Assembly (NCBI RefSeq): GCF_018320785.1 | Contig: NC_054866.1 | Coordinates: 6,388,581 to 6,452,580 of the forward strand | Length of the DNA: 64,000 nucleotides | Reading direction: 5' to 3' | Origin: Cheilinus undulatus | Taxonomy: Eukaryota; Chordata; Actinopteri; Labriformes; Labridae | Shown: positions 22,693-35,602 of the stretch, piece by piece | How the letters are laid out: the number at the start of each line of letters is the position of its first letter | Position numbering within the stretch: position 1 is the stretch's first letter | Position numbers and translations under genes: made by a program | Notes under the pieces: model-generated | The model's database searches: none | What the model was told of the DNA's origin: nothing | The model's input: the letters and a program-made list of their open reading frames with translations, nothing else

Positions 22693-24001
22693 AAAACATT
22701 ACCCTGATTGATTCTGTTATTGTACACATGTCAGTTAAAGTCTGTTTCTAGATCCAATATCATGTGTCCAGCAAAGTGTGGCTTGAATGGCTGGATTTTG
22801 GTTGGATTTTTTGCTAGTTACATTTTTTAACATTGAATTTTTGTTTTAGAACTTTCACGATGTACGGTCGTCACATACTGGGCCTATTATTTTTGTCACC
22901 CTCAAACTTTGCTCACTGAGTCTGTTGCGTCTTATTCATATTCACTGAGAAAATTCATGGAATGTGATAAATTGTTTCGTACTGCAAGCCTGTGGCTCAG
23001 TCACTTTAGAATCACACTGGCTTCGTATCAGCAGGCTTGCAGGTGGCAGATTCAGGACCGTAGACCTAGGAACCTGCTTGCGCACATGCTTGTTGATTAT
23101 GAGCATTTTTGAAATGCACATTGCTAGCTATTGCTATTGCTACCATTCACAACAGCAATTGACCATAATCAGAGCATAAGTACTTAATGAGTAAAGTTTG
23201 ATCTGTTTAAAACAAGATCCACATTTTGGAGCATCTAAGCAGAATGAACATCATGTTGCAGAATGGGATTGTGTAAGGTTATTCATAAGACACCAATACT
23301 GGTAATGAATGTCATTAGAAATGAGCTAACATTACCCTAAATATTAGATACATATTTGATTGCATTTCTCCCTCTCTCAGGTGTCCCTGAAGCCTTCGGC
23401 AAGCCCTGCCCCCCACTTGTTGTTTGTTTATTTGTTTACGTGTTGTTTTTAGTGGAAAATAAAGAAGTTTGGAGAAAGAGTTTATGAATTTGATGGGAGT
23501 CAAAGACTTTGGGAAAAAAAATGTCTTATCATGCATAAAACAGTTATGTAGAATGAAAGGAAGGCACCTAAATTCCTGCCTATCAAAGTCGTGTCAACTC
23601 AAGCTACTTATTGCAATGCTCATTCACTCCTGGGTGGCGCTGTCGCGAAAAACACAAGTCCTAGTTCTACGGTCCTGAATCTGCTGCCTGCAGGTACGTA
23701 CGGTACCAGAGATTGTCATACAGCAGCTGCGCATGCGTCAGTGCTGTGCAAAGATGGAGAGATGGAGCGCAACTTTTCATTCTGTCTCTGCTACGTGGTT
23801 GTAAGTAAAAACGTCTTTATTCTTTTTCTCCTTTATCTGTTACGTGCTCTGGTTGGTATTCATGAATACACGGACAGATTACGGTGTGTAAAGCGAGGGT
23901 TCACTTCAAGAGAGGGAGGGGAGGGGGGCGAAGAGGTGAGAGAGACTGAAGTAGCAGGCGCTGATCTGAATCATGAATCACCATTTAAATAAGTTGGGCC
24001 G

Positions 24002-24232
24002 ATGGGGAGAAAGGCCAATGATCGAACCTCTTATGAAGAAAATGATGACGGAAGAAAGTTTCTGCGTCAGTGTGCAGACACGATTGCACACGGACGCATG
24101 CGCTTTGTGTTATTTATTAAGGTGAAAAAATGCAGACAGAAAAGACAGACTCTGGGTGATCTGGGTAATGAGATGGCCATTCCTGGAGACGAGCCGGTCA
24201 GAAAAGAGCTCAAAGTAAATGGAAAACTCTAA
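24002..24232 (+). CDS. Short unassigned ORF, right arm B (76 codons)
   Basis: Second-unit copy of 7307-7537, differing by several codons (for example Gly-Arg-Lys-Phe, and Arg-Phe for Arg-Leu). The open frame is preserved. Function unknown. Confidence 0.2.
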   Translation: MGRKANDRTSYEENDDGRKFLRQCADTIAHGRMRFVLFIKVKKCRQKRQTLGDLGNEMAIPGDEPVRKELKVNGKL

Positions 24233-24343
24233 CATTTGAAGAGGAAGGCTGCTGATACAATGCAATGTTGAGCAGGGACTTTCACAAGTTATTCAGTGAT
24301 AGCCAAAAAGCCATGCTTGCTCAGTGCAAGATTAACCTTTGAG

Positions 24344-25100
24344 CAGTGATATTCAACGTGTGGCTTATTTGTGATGATTTTTGGCTCTTTTATGTCTTAA
24401 TTTGAAATCCTTTTCTCCAAGACACCTCAGAAATTATCCATTGCAAGTAACATTAATCAGTTTGTTTCCCAGACTTACACGGTAGGCTTTAATTGTCAAC
24501 CTCTGTTTTTGTCTGCATATTTCCATTGCCCTTATTTGCATTTTTTTTTTTTTTTGCTTCTTTAATTCTATTTTCACTGCTTTTAGCCCATTTTTGACAC
24601 TTTTATCCAACTTGTTGTAATGTTTTGCCCCCTTTTTTGCCTTTTTTTGCCACTTTTCGCCCATTTAGGCTGCCTTTTGCAATTCAATGCCACTAATTTC
24701 ACAATTTGCCACTCTTTCATGCTTTTTGCCCATTTTTCACACCTTTTTTTCAGGTTTCTGCCCATTTGGTCAATTCTCGTTCATTTTTCTACAAGATTTT
24801 GCATCTCTTGGACCATTTTTGCAACCTGGTATTCATTTTTGCCACTTTCTGTCCTTTTGCCACTTTTCTTCCAGTGTTTGCCACTTGAAGCCCATTTTGG
24901 CCACTTCTTTTGTCACTTTTCCCCCTTTTTGTCACTTCTCACCCATTTAAGCTGCATTTCTCCCAGTGTTTGCTGCTTTTTGACCATTTCTGTCACATTT
25001 AACTTATTTTAATTGCCACCTTTCACCACTTAGATTCTGACTCTTGCAAATGTATTTTCAACAGTTTGGCTCTCTGGTTGAGCAGGGTTGAGTAACACTG
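24344..25100. mobile_element. hAT-like element with internal minisatellite (right arm B)
   Basis: Second-unit copy of 7649-8410. Several short deletions fall in the array around 24780-24920. Confidence 0.55.
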
Positions 25101-25624
25101 GCTTAGCACATACGGTGGCCACGTAGTGTCAGTATTAAGGACAGCTAAAGCCACAGTGGAATATGTAGGGGCCACCAAGATTTTTGTTGCAGTGGTCGTG
25201 AAGGGCTCAGAAACCAGTGCAGTGAAACGCCACTGTCTTCTGTGGACCATAACAAGCTTTCAAAGTTTCCCCCACGGCGTTAAAAACTGTATTCTGAGTA
25301 ATCAGTTTTGTCAGCGCTGATCCAGCAAGTTTCTCTTAGCACCTACTGCCTCAGATGTGCAGAGCAGGGAATCTGCATTAGTATCTTGGTCACTTTATAA
25401 TGTAGCTGTCATCCCCTGTTTACTTAGTCATGCAGTTATTATAGCTTAATGACGTCATGATGCTGCTACTGTATCTTGGTCATTTTATAATGTAGCTCGT
25501 AAATCTTAGTAGCTCATAATGCAACTGATGAATTTGGGGAAAAACTTAGACTACTTTCTTACCTTACCATACATAGTAGGACTTATTTATCATCCTCTAT
25601 AATGATCACTAGTGTATTTTTTGT

Positions 25625-25827
25625 ACTTTGTCTTGTCAGCTGCGGTCCTGTCAGGTGTCTGCCCTTGTAATTGGGACTTTTATGTATGTTTTGTGTCAGT
25701 TTTATGTGGGACAGCAGATGGAAATTAGCGACTCGCTGAATCAGGTGCAACCATGTTTTCATTTACTTTGTATGAATGATCAATGTCATTGTACACTGTC
25801 CCTTGATAAAGAAATAAACTAAACTAA
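25625..25827 (+). mobile_element. LINE 3' tail (L2-like) in right arm B
   Basis: Copy of 8935-9137 in the second unit, with the same microsatellite-type terminus. Confidence 0.5.
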
Positions 25828-25997
25828 ACCAAAGCTCATTTAAAATGGACTGTCATGCAATGGAAAACTGTTCTGTGGTCAGACGAGTCAAAATTTGGAA
25901 TTCTTTTTGGAAACCACAGACGCCGTGTCCGGACGGAGACACGGACGGAGGAGAGGGACCATCCGGCTTCTTATCAGTGCACAGTTCAGTGACAGTA
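25828..25997 (+). pseudogene. Mariner-type transposase fragment in right arm B
   Basis: Copy of 9138-9307 in the second unit, with the same truncated Trp-Ser-Asp-Glu transposase block. Confidence 0.6.
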
Positions 25998-26869
25998 TGC
26001 CAGGGGTGGGCAACTGGTGGCCCGGGGGCCAGATGCGGCCCTCCACCTCACTGAATCTGGCCACCCAAGTCAGTTTCAAATACCAATAAACTCTAAACAG
26101 GAAGAAAACATGACAAAACCATGAAAATAGAAATATCTCTCTTCTAGTCTTGGAGTACTGGCATACGTTTAGTTCTTTGAAAGAATTTAGAAGATGCAAT
26201 TTTGCTGTAGTTGTTTCTTTAAAACTTTTTATATCCATCACTAAATACACTTGTAAAATAATTAACATGACAGTAAAATGTGTTAAAAGAAAAGGTAATG
26301 ATCAAGTGGACTGCATTGAAAGCAGGTAGAAACTGATTAAATTGTGTTTACCTCATTAACTTAACGATTTCTATTTGCACTTCAGTCCAAAAACCTGAAT
26401 GCTGGAATTACACATGATCATGGAAGAAAATACTCTTCATTCAGTTAAATTATTAGTAATCACAATGCTTAAAAGGAAAATATCAGACAATGTGCAACAA
26501 CTTGGTTCTTTGACATTGGCCGTGACTTTAATGTGGCTCTCTTTGTAACCAAAGTTGCCCATTCCTGCTGTATGTTGACTGTCCATCCATTCTTTCCAGT
26601 TCCACCCACTTTTCTAACAGTTGTCAACTATGGCAAAGTCCAATACAAACTCTTTGGTAAAAATGGAGGAAAAATTCCCAGCATCACAAACATTCTGTCT
26701 TCTGCATTTGATGATGTCATCCTTTGAAGCCTTTGATCTTCTCTGTAATGTTTCTATTTCTAGCTTTCCCTCCTTTTTGTACCAGAAAAATGGAGGAGCT
26801 TTCACTCCTCAGTTTATCCTACCGATCTTTCTGTGATAAATAGATAAACTGCAGGAGGATTTTACCGCT

Positions 26870-27237
26870 GTTTTCAGTCACTTTAAAGATGAAATAACCC
26901 AGTGTTGTCTTCTTAGGTCTCCTGTCTCTTTAGCTGTGTTGTTTCAGTGACTACTGAGATGAAATAATCCAGTATTGCCTCTTTAGCTCTCCTGTTTTCA
27001 GTGACTACTGAGATGAAATAATCCCAGTGTTGTCTTCTTAGGTCTCCTGTCTCTTTAGCGCTCGTGTTGTTTCAGTGACTACTGAGATGAAATAATCCAG
27101 TATTGCCTCTTTAGCTCTCCTGTTTTCAGTGACTACTGAGATGAAATAATCCAGTATTGCCTCTTTAGCTCTCCTGTTTTCAGTGACTACTGAGATGAAA
27201 TAATCCAGTATTGCCTCTGTAGCTCTCCTGTTTTTGC
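26870..27237 (+). repeat. ~55-bp minisatellite, about six units (copy B)
   Basis: Same unit as 10186-10376. The longer divergent unit ('gtgttgtcttcttagg') recurs in the middle, as if a block of several units was duplicated. Confidence 0.85.
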
Positions 27238-27764
27238 TGCTGTGCTAACATGTCTCATTTCTCCCTGCAGTACAGAGCGTGTTCCAGAGCTGCTGAAGGA
27301 TTTGCTGCTCGTGTCTTCCGGTGCCTGAAGTGACGTAGACCAGACCAGGCTGGTTCCTTTTCTGTTCTCTCCACAGACACAGAGACCCTCCCCCATCCCT
27401 CCTTCATGGGAGTTGTCCTCCATGCTGCAGCAGTTATGAGAGCGGAGGAGGGGTAGTTCATTCATTCTTTTGTCCCTGCCCCCCGACTCCCTCTGACATC
27501 ATCTCTGTGTGCCTCAGATATCCCAGCATGCCCTGCAGACCTCCATGAGGAGTAAAAATGACCAAATATCCTGTTTCAGACAGCAGTCTAGTGTGATTAA
27601 GAGACACGGTGAGTGAGAACAGCCTGTGATTGTTGTTATGAGTGGTCAGACCTCTTTCTACGGCTCTGTAGCGACCTGTATTGTCAATCTTAAGGGTTCC
27701 AGGACTTCCTCCATGACCCAAAGGCTTGTCGCTCTCTATATATCTCAGACACTCCCAGGGTACT

Positions 27765-27779
27765 GTGTTAGTTCTCTAA

Positions 27780-27820
<41 letters not shown>

Positions 27821-27867
27821 GGCCCTGCGCAAGGATAGCACGCAAATTCGTGAAGCGTTCCTTCTTT
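27765..27867 (+). ncRNA. U6 snRNA-like gene, altered copy B
   Basis: Same 5' hairpin as copy A, but the internal region reads 'ggccctgcgcaaggatagcac' instead of 'ggcccctgcgcaaggatgacac': one C lost and two bases swapped in the internal stem-loop. The TATA (about 27737-27743) is about three bases closer to the start. Either a decaying copy or sequencing error in a lower-quality haplotype. Confidence 0.6.
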
Positions 27868-28080
27868 ACATCATATTTTGGTGAAAAACTAAAATTTTTA
27901 CAAAAATAACTATCATTCCAATTTTAAAATTGGACTGGAGGTGGACATGTGGAGCTGATGAGGAAGGACTATTTGTCATGTAAAATCATAAAACATTGGA
28001 ATTTGTATTTTGGAGGAGCTAATGGCATGTTACAGTAGGGCGCTACAGCAAAATCATGAAATTGAGGTTGAAATTTGTAA

Positions 28081-30300
28081 TGATGCATGTCCATGTTGGG
28101 ACAGATATAGAGGAATTCAGGTGAAAATCAGAGGATTAAAGGAAAAAAGTAAGAATAGCACAGAAATGACCCACTTCCTGTCCAATGGCGAAGGATCAAA
28201 ATGGCGGACATGACCACTGGGGTGTCTGTTAAGGAAACATGTCCATGATGGGACAGATATAGAGGAATTCAGGTGAAAATCAGAGGATTAAAGGTAAAAA
28301 AAAGTAAGAATAGCACAGAAATGACCCACTTCCTGTCCAATGGCGAAGGATCAAAATGGCTGACATGACCACTGGGGTATCTGTTAATGAAACATGTCCA
28401 TGTTGGGACAGATATAGAGGAATTCAGGTGAAAATCAGAGGATTAAAGGTAAAAAAAAGTAAGAATAGCACAGAAATGACCCACTTCCTGTCCAATGGCG
28501 AAGGATCAAAATGGCGGACATGACCACTGGGGTATCTGTTAATGAAACATGTCCATGTTGGGACAGATATAGAGGAATTCAGGTGAAAATCAGAGGATTA
28601 AAGGTTAAAAAAAGTAAGAATAGCACAGAAATGACCCACTTCCTGTCCAATGGCGAAGGATCAAAATGGCTGACATGACCACTGGGGTGTCTGTTAATGA
28701 AACATGTCCATGTTGGGACAGATATGGAGGAATTCAGGTGAAAATCAGAGGATTAAAGGTAAAAAAAAGTAAGAATAGCACAGAAATGACCCACTTCCTG
28801 TCCAATGGCGAAGGATCAAAATGGCTGACATGACCACTGGGGTATCTGTTAATGAAACATGTCCATGTTGGGACAGATATAGAGGAATTCAGGTGAAAAT
28901 CAGAGGATTAAAGGTAAAAAAAGTAAGAATAGCACAGAAATGACCCACTTCCTGTCCAATGGCGAAGGATCAAAATGGCTGACATGACCACTGGGTGTCT
29001 GTTAATGAAACATGTCCATGTTGGGACAGATATGGAGGAATTCAGGTGAAAATCAGAGGATTAAAGGTAAAAAAAAGTAAGAATAGCACAGAAATGACCC
29101 ACTTCCTGTCCAATGGCGAAGGATCAAAATGGCTGACATGACCACTGGGGTATCTGTTAATGAAACATGTCCATGTTGGGACAGATATAGAGGAATTCAG
29201 GTGAAAATCAGAGGATTAAAGGTAAAAAAAAGTAAGAATAGCACAGAAATGACCCACTTCCTGTCCAATGGCGAAGGATCAAAATGGCTGACATGACCAC
29301 TGGGGTGTCTGTTAATGAAACATGTCCATGTTGGGACAGATATGGAGGAATTCAGGTGAAAATCAGAGGATTAAAGGTAAAAAAAAGTAAGAATAGCACA
29401 GAAATGACCCACTTCCTGTCCAATGGCGAAGGATCAAAATGGCTGACATGACCACTGGGGTATCTGTTAATGAAACATGTCCATGTTGGGACAGATATAG
29501 AGGAATTCAGGTGAAAATCAGAGGATTAAAGGTAAAAAAAAGTAAGAATAGCACAGAAATGACCCACTTCCTGTCCAATGGCGAAGGATCAAAATGGCTG
29601 ACATGACCACTGGGGTGTCTGTTAATGAAACATGTCCATGTTGGGACAGATATGGAGGAATTCAGGTGAAAATCAGAGGATTAAAGGTTAAAAAAAGTAA
29701 GAATAGCACAGAAATGACCCACTTCCTGTCCAATGGCGAAGGATCAAAATGGCTGACATGACCACTGGGGTATCTGTTAATGAAACATGTCCATGTTGGG
29801 ACAGATATAGAGGAATTCAGGTGAAAATCAGAGGATTAAAGGTAAAAAAAAAGTAAGAATAGCACAGAAATGACCCACTTCCTGTCCAATGGCGAAGGAT
29901 CAAAATGGCTGACATGACCACTGGGGTATCTGTTAATGAAACATGTCCATGTTGGGACAGATATAGAGGAATTCAGGTGAAAATCAGAGGATTAAAGGTA
30001 AAAAAAAGTAAGAATAGCACAGAAAGGACCCACTTCCTGTCCAATGGCGAAGGATCAAAATGGCTGACATGACCACTGGGGTGTCTGTTAATGAAACATG
30101 TCCATGTTGGGACAGATATAGAGGAATTCAGGTGAAAATCAGAGGATTAAAGGTAAAAAAAAGTAAGAATAGCACAGAAATGACCCACTTCCTGTCCAAT
30201 GGCGAAGGATCAAAATGGCTGACATGACCAATGGGGTGTCTGTTAACGAAACATGTCCATGTAGGGACAGATATTGAGGACTTTATGTGAAAACCAGAGC
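28081..30300 (+). repeat. 155-bp minisatellite, 14 canonical units (copy B)
   Basis: Same unit as 11260-14060 but three units fewer. The left edge is a deletion: sequence present at 11240-11450 in copy A is missing, and the array starts mid-unit at about 28081. The right flank is identical. Confidence 0.95.
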
Positions 30301-31388
30301 ATGAAAGGTTCAACACACTAAGAAAAATGCAGAAAATACATATTTGCATCACTTCCTGTTGGTAGAGGATGGCGCCATTAAGATCCGTTTTCATGTGGGC
30401 GTGTTCAGTGTGATACTGATGTGTTGCCATAACATTCTGAAGTCCATAGGACGATCTCCACCAAAGTTACATCAGTGTTCAGTGTATAATTGTCCCAAAA
30501 ATTGAGGTATATTGGATTTGGGGCAGAGTTGGTGGACTTCCTGTTGGGATTTTGGCATGGGTCCAAATTGCGTAGCTCTGATGATGATCCATAAGCACAG
30601 TGACAATCATAGGCCTAGGATGAACGGTTGATTTTTGGTGAATTTTTTTGTGACAACCCATAAAACAGACATGGAAAAATTAAGGGTGTAAATGTTTACC
30701 TGGCAGAAGGGGGCGTTGTGACAAAGTGATGATATTGATGCATGGTTGTATTCAGGACCAATGTGTGATTATCCATGTGACGTTTGGTGATGATTGACAT
30801 AAGCACTAAAAAGTTATAAGGCCTTAAGGTGTAAATTTGACTGTAAAAAACACATCAAAAATCGGGCAAAATCGGGCTCCTATTACAGCCCCGCCCACTG
30901 GTGAAAACTCCTGCAGAGCACAACTTTAGATCTCCAGGTGGTCTAGTTCATGCAAAAAAATTCTGGAGTCCATCAGTTGAAAGCCCTATGACGAGTTTGT
31001 TGAATTGCGAAATGTGTGCTTTTCCAAAAACGCCAAAATTTGATGTTTGACGTTTTGGAGTGCGGTGTAGAGGATGGCCATAATGTAATTTTTTGTTCGT
31101 CTCATCATGACACATATGTGTACCAATTTTGGTGCATGTGGGTGTTACCCACGGCCCTATCTCACTTTTGGCCCCGCCCACTGGCGACTGCTGGATGGAT
31201 TTGCACAGTTCCACCAAAAGGTTGGAATTTCTCACGGGGGACAATTTTGGGTGAAGGCTTGGTGAGTTTTTGAGCATGTGAAGGCCCTCAAATTAGAGCA
31301 AACGCATACGGAAAAATAATAATAAAAACGGCTAGCATTTCAATAGGGTCCTCGCACCGAGGGTCGGTGCTCGGGCCCTAATTAAAGC
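30300..31388. mobile_element. Non-autonomous repeat body ending in a hairpin (copy B)
   Basis: Copy of 14060-15112 with small indels, including an extra 'gtgtagaggatgg' around 31065. The terminal hairpin is at about 31346-31379. Confidence 0.45.
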
Positions 31389-33624
31389 TGCAAGCAGCAT
31401 TGATCGGGTCCTCGCTCTGTCGCACATCCCTCATGCCCGTTTGACCTCCACTTTGAGGGTTTCATCCCTTTTTGACCCTTTGACCTGCTCAAAGTTAGAC
31501 TGAGGTGTGTCCCTTCAGCTCTGTCAGGAGCCTCAGATTTTTTTAATGGGTGTGTATTACGCATTCTATTTTCCCGTGTTCAGTGAGTCACATGACCAGC
31601 TGCACGGTAAGCTTATTGTAATGTTCAAAAAACCTGCAACTGTAAGACACACAAACACATACTCATGCGCGCTTCACGCGCTAACACACACTCAAATGCA
31701 CCATCTCTCCCATTCACTTCATATGGGATATATGAGTGGCTGTCTTTGGCGACTGATGTTGCCAAAGACTTTTTGGGGGACTGTATGTGGGTGAGAAGCC
31801 ACCCTCAGTCCCACCATCCCGTTAAAGCATTGTTTAAATGGGCTGCTTTACTGGAACAGCTCCGTGTGTGCGTGATCAGAGCTCATTGAGGGCTGCCCGG
31901 TTGCCACGGTAACTAATGCCTGCATACCAGCTGCTTTGATCTGCCAGTCAGTGAGTGACATCATCACCAACTGCTCTCTTGTTCAGGAGTGAAATAGACT
32001 GAATTTTTTTTAAATCAGCGATGCGTAACCATGCAGGCATTAATTACCATGGCAACAGCAGCTCTGGTGGTTTGATGATCATCCCATCTCATCACTGTTT
32101 GCCACAACATTGAACAAAACATACACTCAGGAACTGAATACCTCCACCATTAGCTACATCTCTCAAAAGTTAAGAGCCCTTCATAAGCATTTCTGGATCC
32201 AGATAAGTCAATGACTCCCTGCCTGGTGGGGAGAAGACACAGCAAGTCAAAGGAGTGACTTCACAGCCTTCAGATGTAGTAAATGAAGCGTTGCCTGCCG
32301 ATGTCAACAGATGCACTGACAGTCTCACCCATGGTTTTTTGAAAATTTTGAACTAGCCCCTCCCCTTACAGAACTTAACATACTAAGTTATCTCAGTTTA
32401 ATATGATCATTTTATTGCATCTTTCAGCGGAATAGTACAAACCACTAATCTGATTTAGTAATGTCAACGTTTTTTGACAAACATGAAAGAATAAGTAATG
32501 ATTACTAAAAAGTTGAAGTATCAAGTAAATGCTGGCAGGGAGAGACAAAAATTCCAAACAAGGAGTCAACATTCCTCCAAAGAAACAACAACTATTCTTG
32601 TTCTTTGGTCTTACCTACAGACCACAATGCAACATTACAGATGCATACTGCCACCTACTGACCGAACCGTTATGTAAACAAATCTCATTGGTTGTATGTA
32701 ATTCATTTGAATTCACTCAAACTTAAAGAATCACATTGGTTTTATCTATTTAGAATAACTAAAGGTAGGAAATGTTAAATTGAGTAAAACCAAGTGAATT
32801 TGTTCAAGTAATACCTATGATAGTCAAAAATCTTTTTTTTTTTGAGTGTAAAAATTAAAAATAATGTTTTTTGAATTTGATGTTTGTGAATAGATTTTCA
32901 AATTTAAAAATGTATACTGGTGTCATTGTTGCTGAAGTATTTTTAATCTGGAATGTGGCACGTGGTTATTACATAGCTTAATTGTGGTATAGATTTGGCT
33001 GACTCTTGGTGCCAGTGCTGAAACTGTTCTGGGCCATCACAGGGCCACCAGTGTTTCTGTGGCTGGCTTTATGCTGGCCTATGTGTGGGCCACCTCTGGC
33101 AAACTATATCTGGGCCACCAAAGGATCGTCATTCTTTGCGGTATGTGGACCGAGTTTAAGTGCAATGTGTGGGCCAGACCCCGGCCAGACCAGTTTTGCT
33201 ATGTGAGGAACAACAAAGGCTGGCTGGGCCAGGCTTCCTGTGTAGATGTGAAACCCTCTTCCAGGTGTGAACCAAAAGGTCCCTTTGTGTCCAGACGAGG
33301 CCCAGTCCTGGTGGGGGTCTCAGCAGACAGAGGGGGCAGGAAGAATGTTTTAGGGGTGTCAAACATCTTGGGGAGGGACATTGCTCTTGGATAAAGATGC
33401 TCATCTCCCAGTGCTCTGGGCTCATTCTCTCTCGGACGGTCTACTTCTTGGACCCCCCCCCGTCCCTCTCACCCCCTTACTCTCTCTCTCTCTCTGTCTG
33501 TCTGTCTGTCTTGTAATGCTTACTGACTGCTGTACATGTGATTTACCTTATAATAATAAACCTTTTTGTCAGCCAGCAGACTGTCTAATATTTCTTTTGT
33601 TCACCAGTAGCAACAGAGAAAAAT

Positions 33625-35414
33625 TTCATCCACACCACAATAAAAATAATAATACTGCCAAAACTTAATTATTTATTCACAATGATCCCCATCCAACCCA
33701 CATCAAAATGGTTTAACACACTGGACACAACAATAATGTCATTCTATTGGAAAAACAAAAAACCCAGGATAAAACTAATCACACTACAACAGTCAAAAGG
33801 CCTAGAAGCACCAAATGTCCATCATAACTACCTATCCAATCAGTTACAATACCTCACCAAATGGATCCACTCAACCCATCACTATCACCCCTGGCTGGAT
33901 ATAGAACAGACAGACTGCCAAGACATTTCAATCAGAGACCTTCCGTTTATCAGTACCACAATCAAAAAACACAACTGTTTCAAAAACCCAGCAATCGCAA
34001 CAACTCTGACAGCTTGGTGGAAGATCAACAAAATAAGAAACACATCATTCTCACCCACAAGCCAAACACCCATATGGAACAACCCCGACTTCACTGCCAA
34101 CACCCCTAACAGGAACTAAATGGAAAGAAAAAGGAATCACGCACCTCCACCACGTCTTCTACAACAACACCTTGCTAACATTCCAGCAGCTCACTGACAT
34201 ATAGAACATTGACAAGAAATACTTCCTCCGATATATCCAACTCAAAGAGTCAATCAAAACGAAAGTAAATATCCCAAACATCCACTTAGAACATCCACCG
34301 CTATTATACAGCATCAATAAAATAACAAAGTCAAAGAAAAAAATACTGTCAAAACTATATAAAGTCATATCCTCCAACAACGACCCACATCACATACCAA
34401 TAAACAAATGGGAAAGAGACCTCAACATCCACACTAACAGTCAATTTTGGAACACAGTCTGCACCAACATATTCTCCATGTCCAGCAACACAAAAATTCA
34501 GCTAATACAGTACAAAATCATCCATAGAACACACCTCACACAGCACAAGATGCACATCGTGGGACTCACTGACACAGACATTTGCACTCACTGCACACTC
34601 AACACCACCGACGACCACCTCCACGCACTCTGGCTCTGCCCATTAATTCCCAACTTTTGGAAACAAATAACCACCACCCTATCCCAATTCCTTGGCCACA
34701 ACATCCCACTATCACCCTTTGTTTGCATACTTGGAAACTTAGAAGAACTAAACACTAACTCAAAACAAATCACAATACCCCTTCTTGTAGCCCTAACTAT
34801 CGCCAAGAAGACAATACTGCTCAACTGGAAAAATAGAAAAACACATCACAACAACACAATGGTTATATCTCTTTACACAACACATATCAATGGAACAACA
34901 GTCAGCAACTCATAAGAATTAATTACAAGAATTTGACAATATATACTCCACAATTCTCACTGCCATCTCGATGCCGGTGAGTTAATGCCACAGCATAAGG
35001 ATACAAAGGCTTGATCATGTGGAGGAGAAGGGGTAAAAAAATAAAAATGAAAATAAATAAATTAAAAAAAAAAAAAAATTTGAAAATGGAAATCTATCTG
35101 AACCTAAAAGGAAACTTACCATAACAAACACATCATGAAATACCTGCCAAAATGCCGTCTTTCTGCTCTTATCTCTCTATCTTATTGTTATTATTATTTT
35201 TATTATTTTGTTTGCTTGGTTTCTGTCCTCTTTCTTTTCCTCCTTGATTTTTTCCTTCTTTTTCTTTCTCTTTGTCTACATCAATTTGTCTCTTATTTAT
35301 TTTTATCATATATATATAATTTTGTAAATCAACACTACAACTTGCTACCCGTTTATCTGTCTGTTCACATATATTTGTTTGTATGCACTTATTGGTGAAT
35401 TAAAAAAAAAAAAA
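33625..35414 (+). mobile_element. 5'-truncated Tx1/L1-like LINE, C-terminal ORF2 part
   Basis: Encodes the region after the reverse transcriptase in L1/Tx1-type LINEs. 33640-34119 reads Leu-Pro-Lys-Leu ... Ile-Pro-Ile, then Phe-Tyr-Trp-Lys-Asn-Lys-Lys-Pro-Arg-Ile, a hallmark block. 34478-34915 carries a C-x2-C-x9-H-x4-C knuckle followed by Trp/Phe-containing sequence. The frame is broken between 34119 and 34478, so it is dead. Codon use is strikingly A/C rich and T/G poor. The 3' UTR (34920-35400) is T-rich and ends in an A-run at 35402-35414. Confidence 0.8.
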
Positions 35415-35602
35415 TTGGACTGATACAGAGAAGATCAGCATGGGGCCATAGAATAGGATGAATTTAGAAATGAGAACTTGAATGATATAGGGAATATCAG
35501 CATGGGGCCAAATTCAAAATTTAAGATTGGACTGATACAGAGAAGATCAGCAGGGAGCCATAGAATTTGCCCCATGCTGATGTTCTCTGTGTTGTTCCAT
35601 TT
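35411..35602. repeat. Array of U6 snRNA-like fragments at the LINE 3' end
   Basis: Three forward segments resemble U6 from the 'attggaacgatacagagaag' region onward: 35413-35475, 35474-35510 and 35525-35560 (for example 'attggactgatacagagaag' then 'atcagcatgggg'). A fourth, inverted segment lies at 35569-35599. The first directly abuts the LINE A-run, and in U6 this region is also preceded by 'taaaattgg'. Divergence of roughly 15-30 percent rules out a functional U6. The match is to the ACAGAGA-box region. Confidence 0.6.

Larger units (their letters stand above)
20033..22852. other. Spacer between arms (copy B)
   Basis: Same content and orientation as 3336-6165. Two replaced stretches differ from copy A: about 20041-20065 next to the left arm, and about 21738-21840. 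In the second, a piece of repeated 'ttagttagcaaaaaattgaacactg' type sequence, itself an inverted echo of 21160-21185, replaces the copy A sequence. Confidence 0.85.
22853..26190. repeat. Long inverted repeat, right arm (copy B)
   Basis: Counterpart of 6166-9500 and inverted partner of 17407-20032. The outer end carries variants that in copy A belong to the left arm, for example the 'gacggagacacgg' and 'gacaaaaccatg' forms. Confidence 0.92.
17407..33571. repeat. Copy B of the duplicated unit
   Basis: Same-orientation copy of roughly 697-17306. The first bases after the gap match copy A near 697, so the outer part of the left arm is missing here. Differences from copy A include many 1-4 base indels, a replaced stretch just after the left arm (about 20041-20065 against 3345-3370), a 55-bp minisatellite with six instead of three units, and a 155-bp minisatellite with 14 instead of 17 units. 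Copy A stops at 'tttttgtca', while copy B continues past that point into LINE sequence. Confidence 0.9.
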
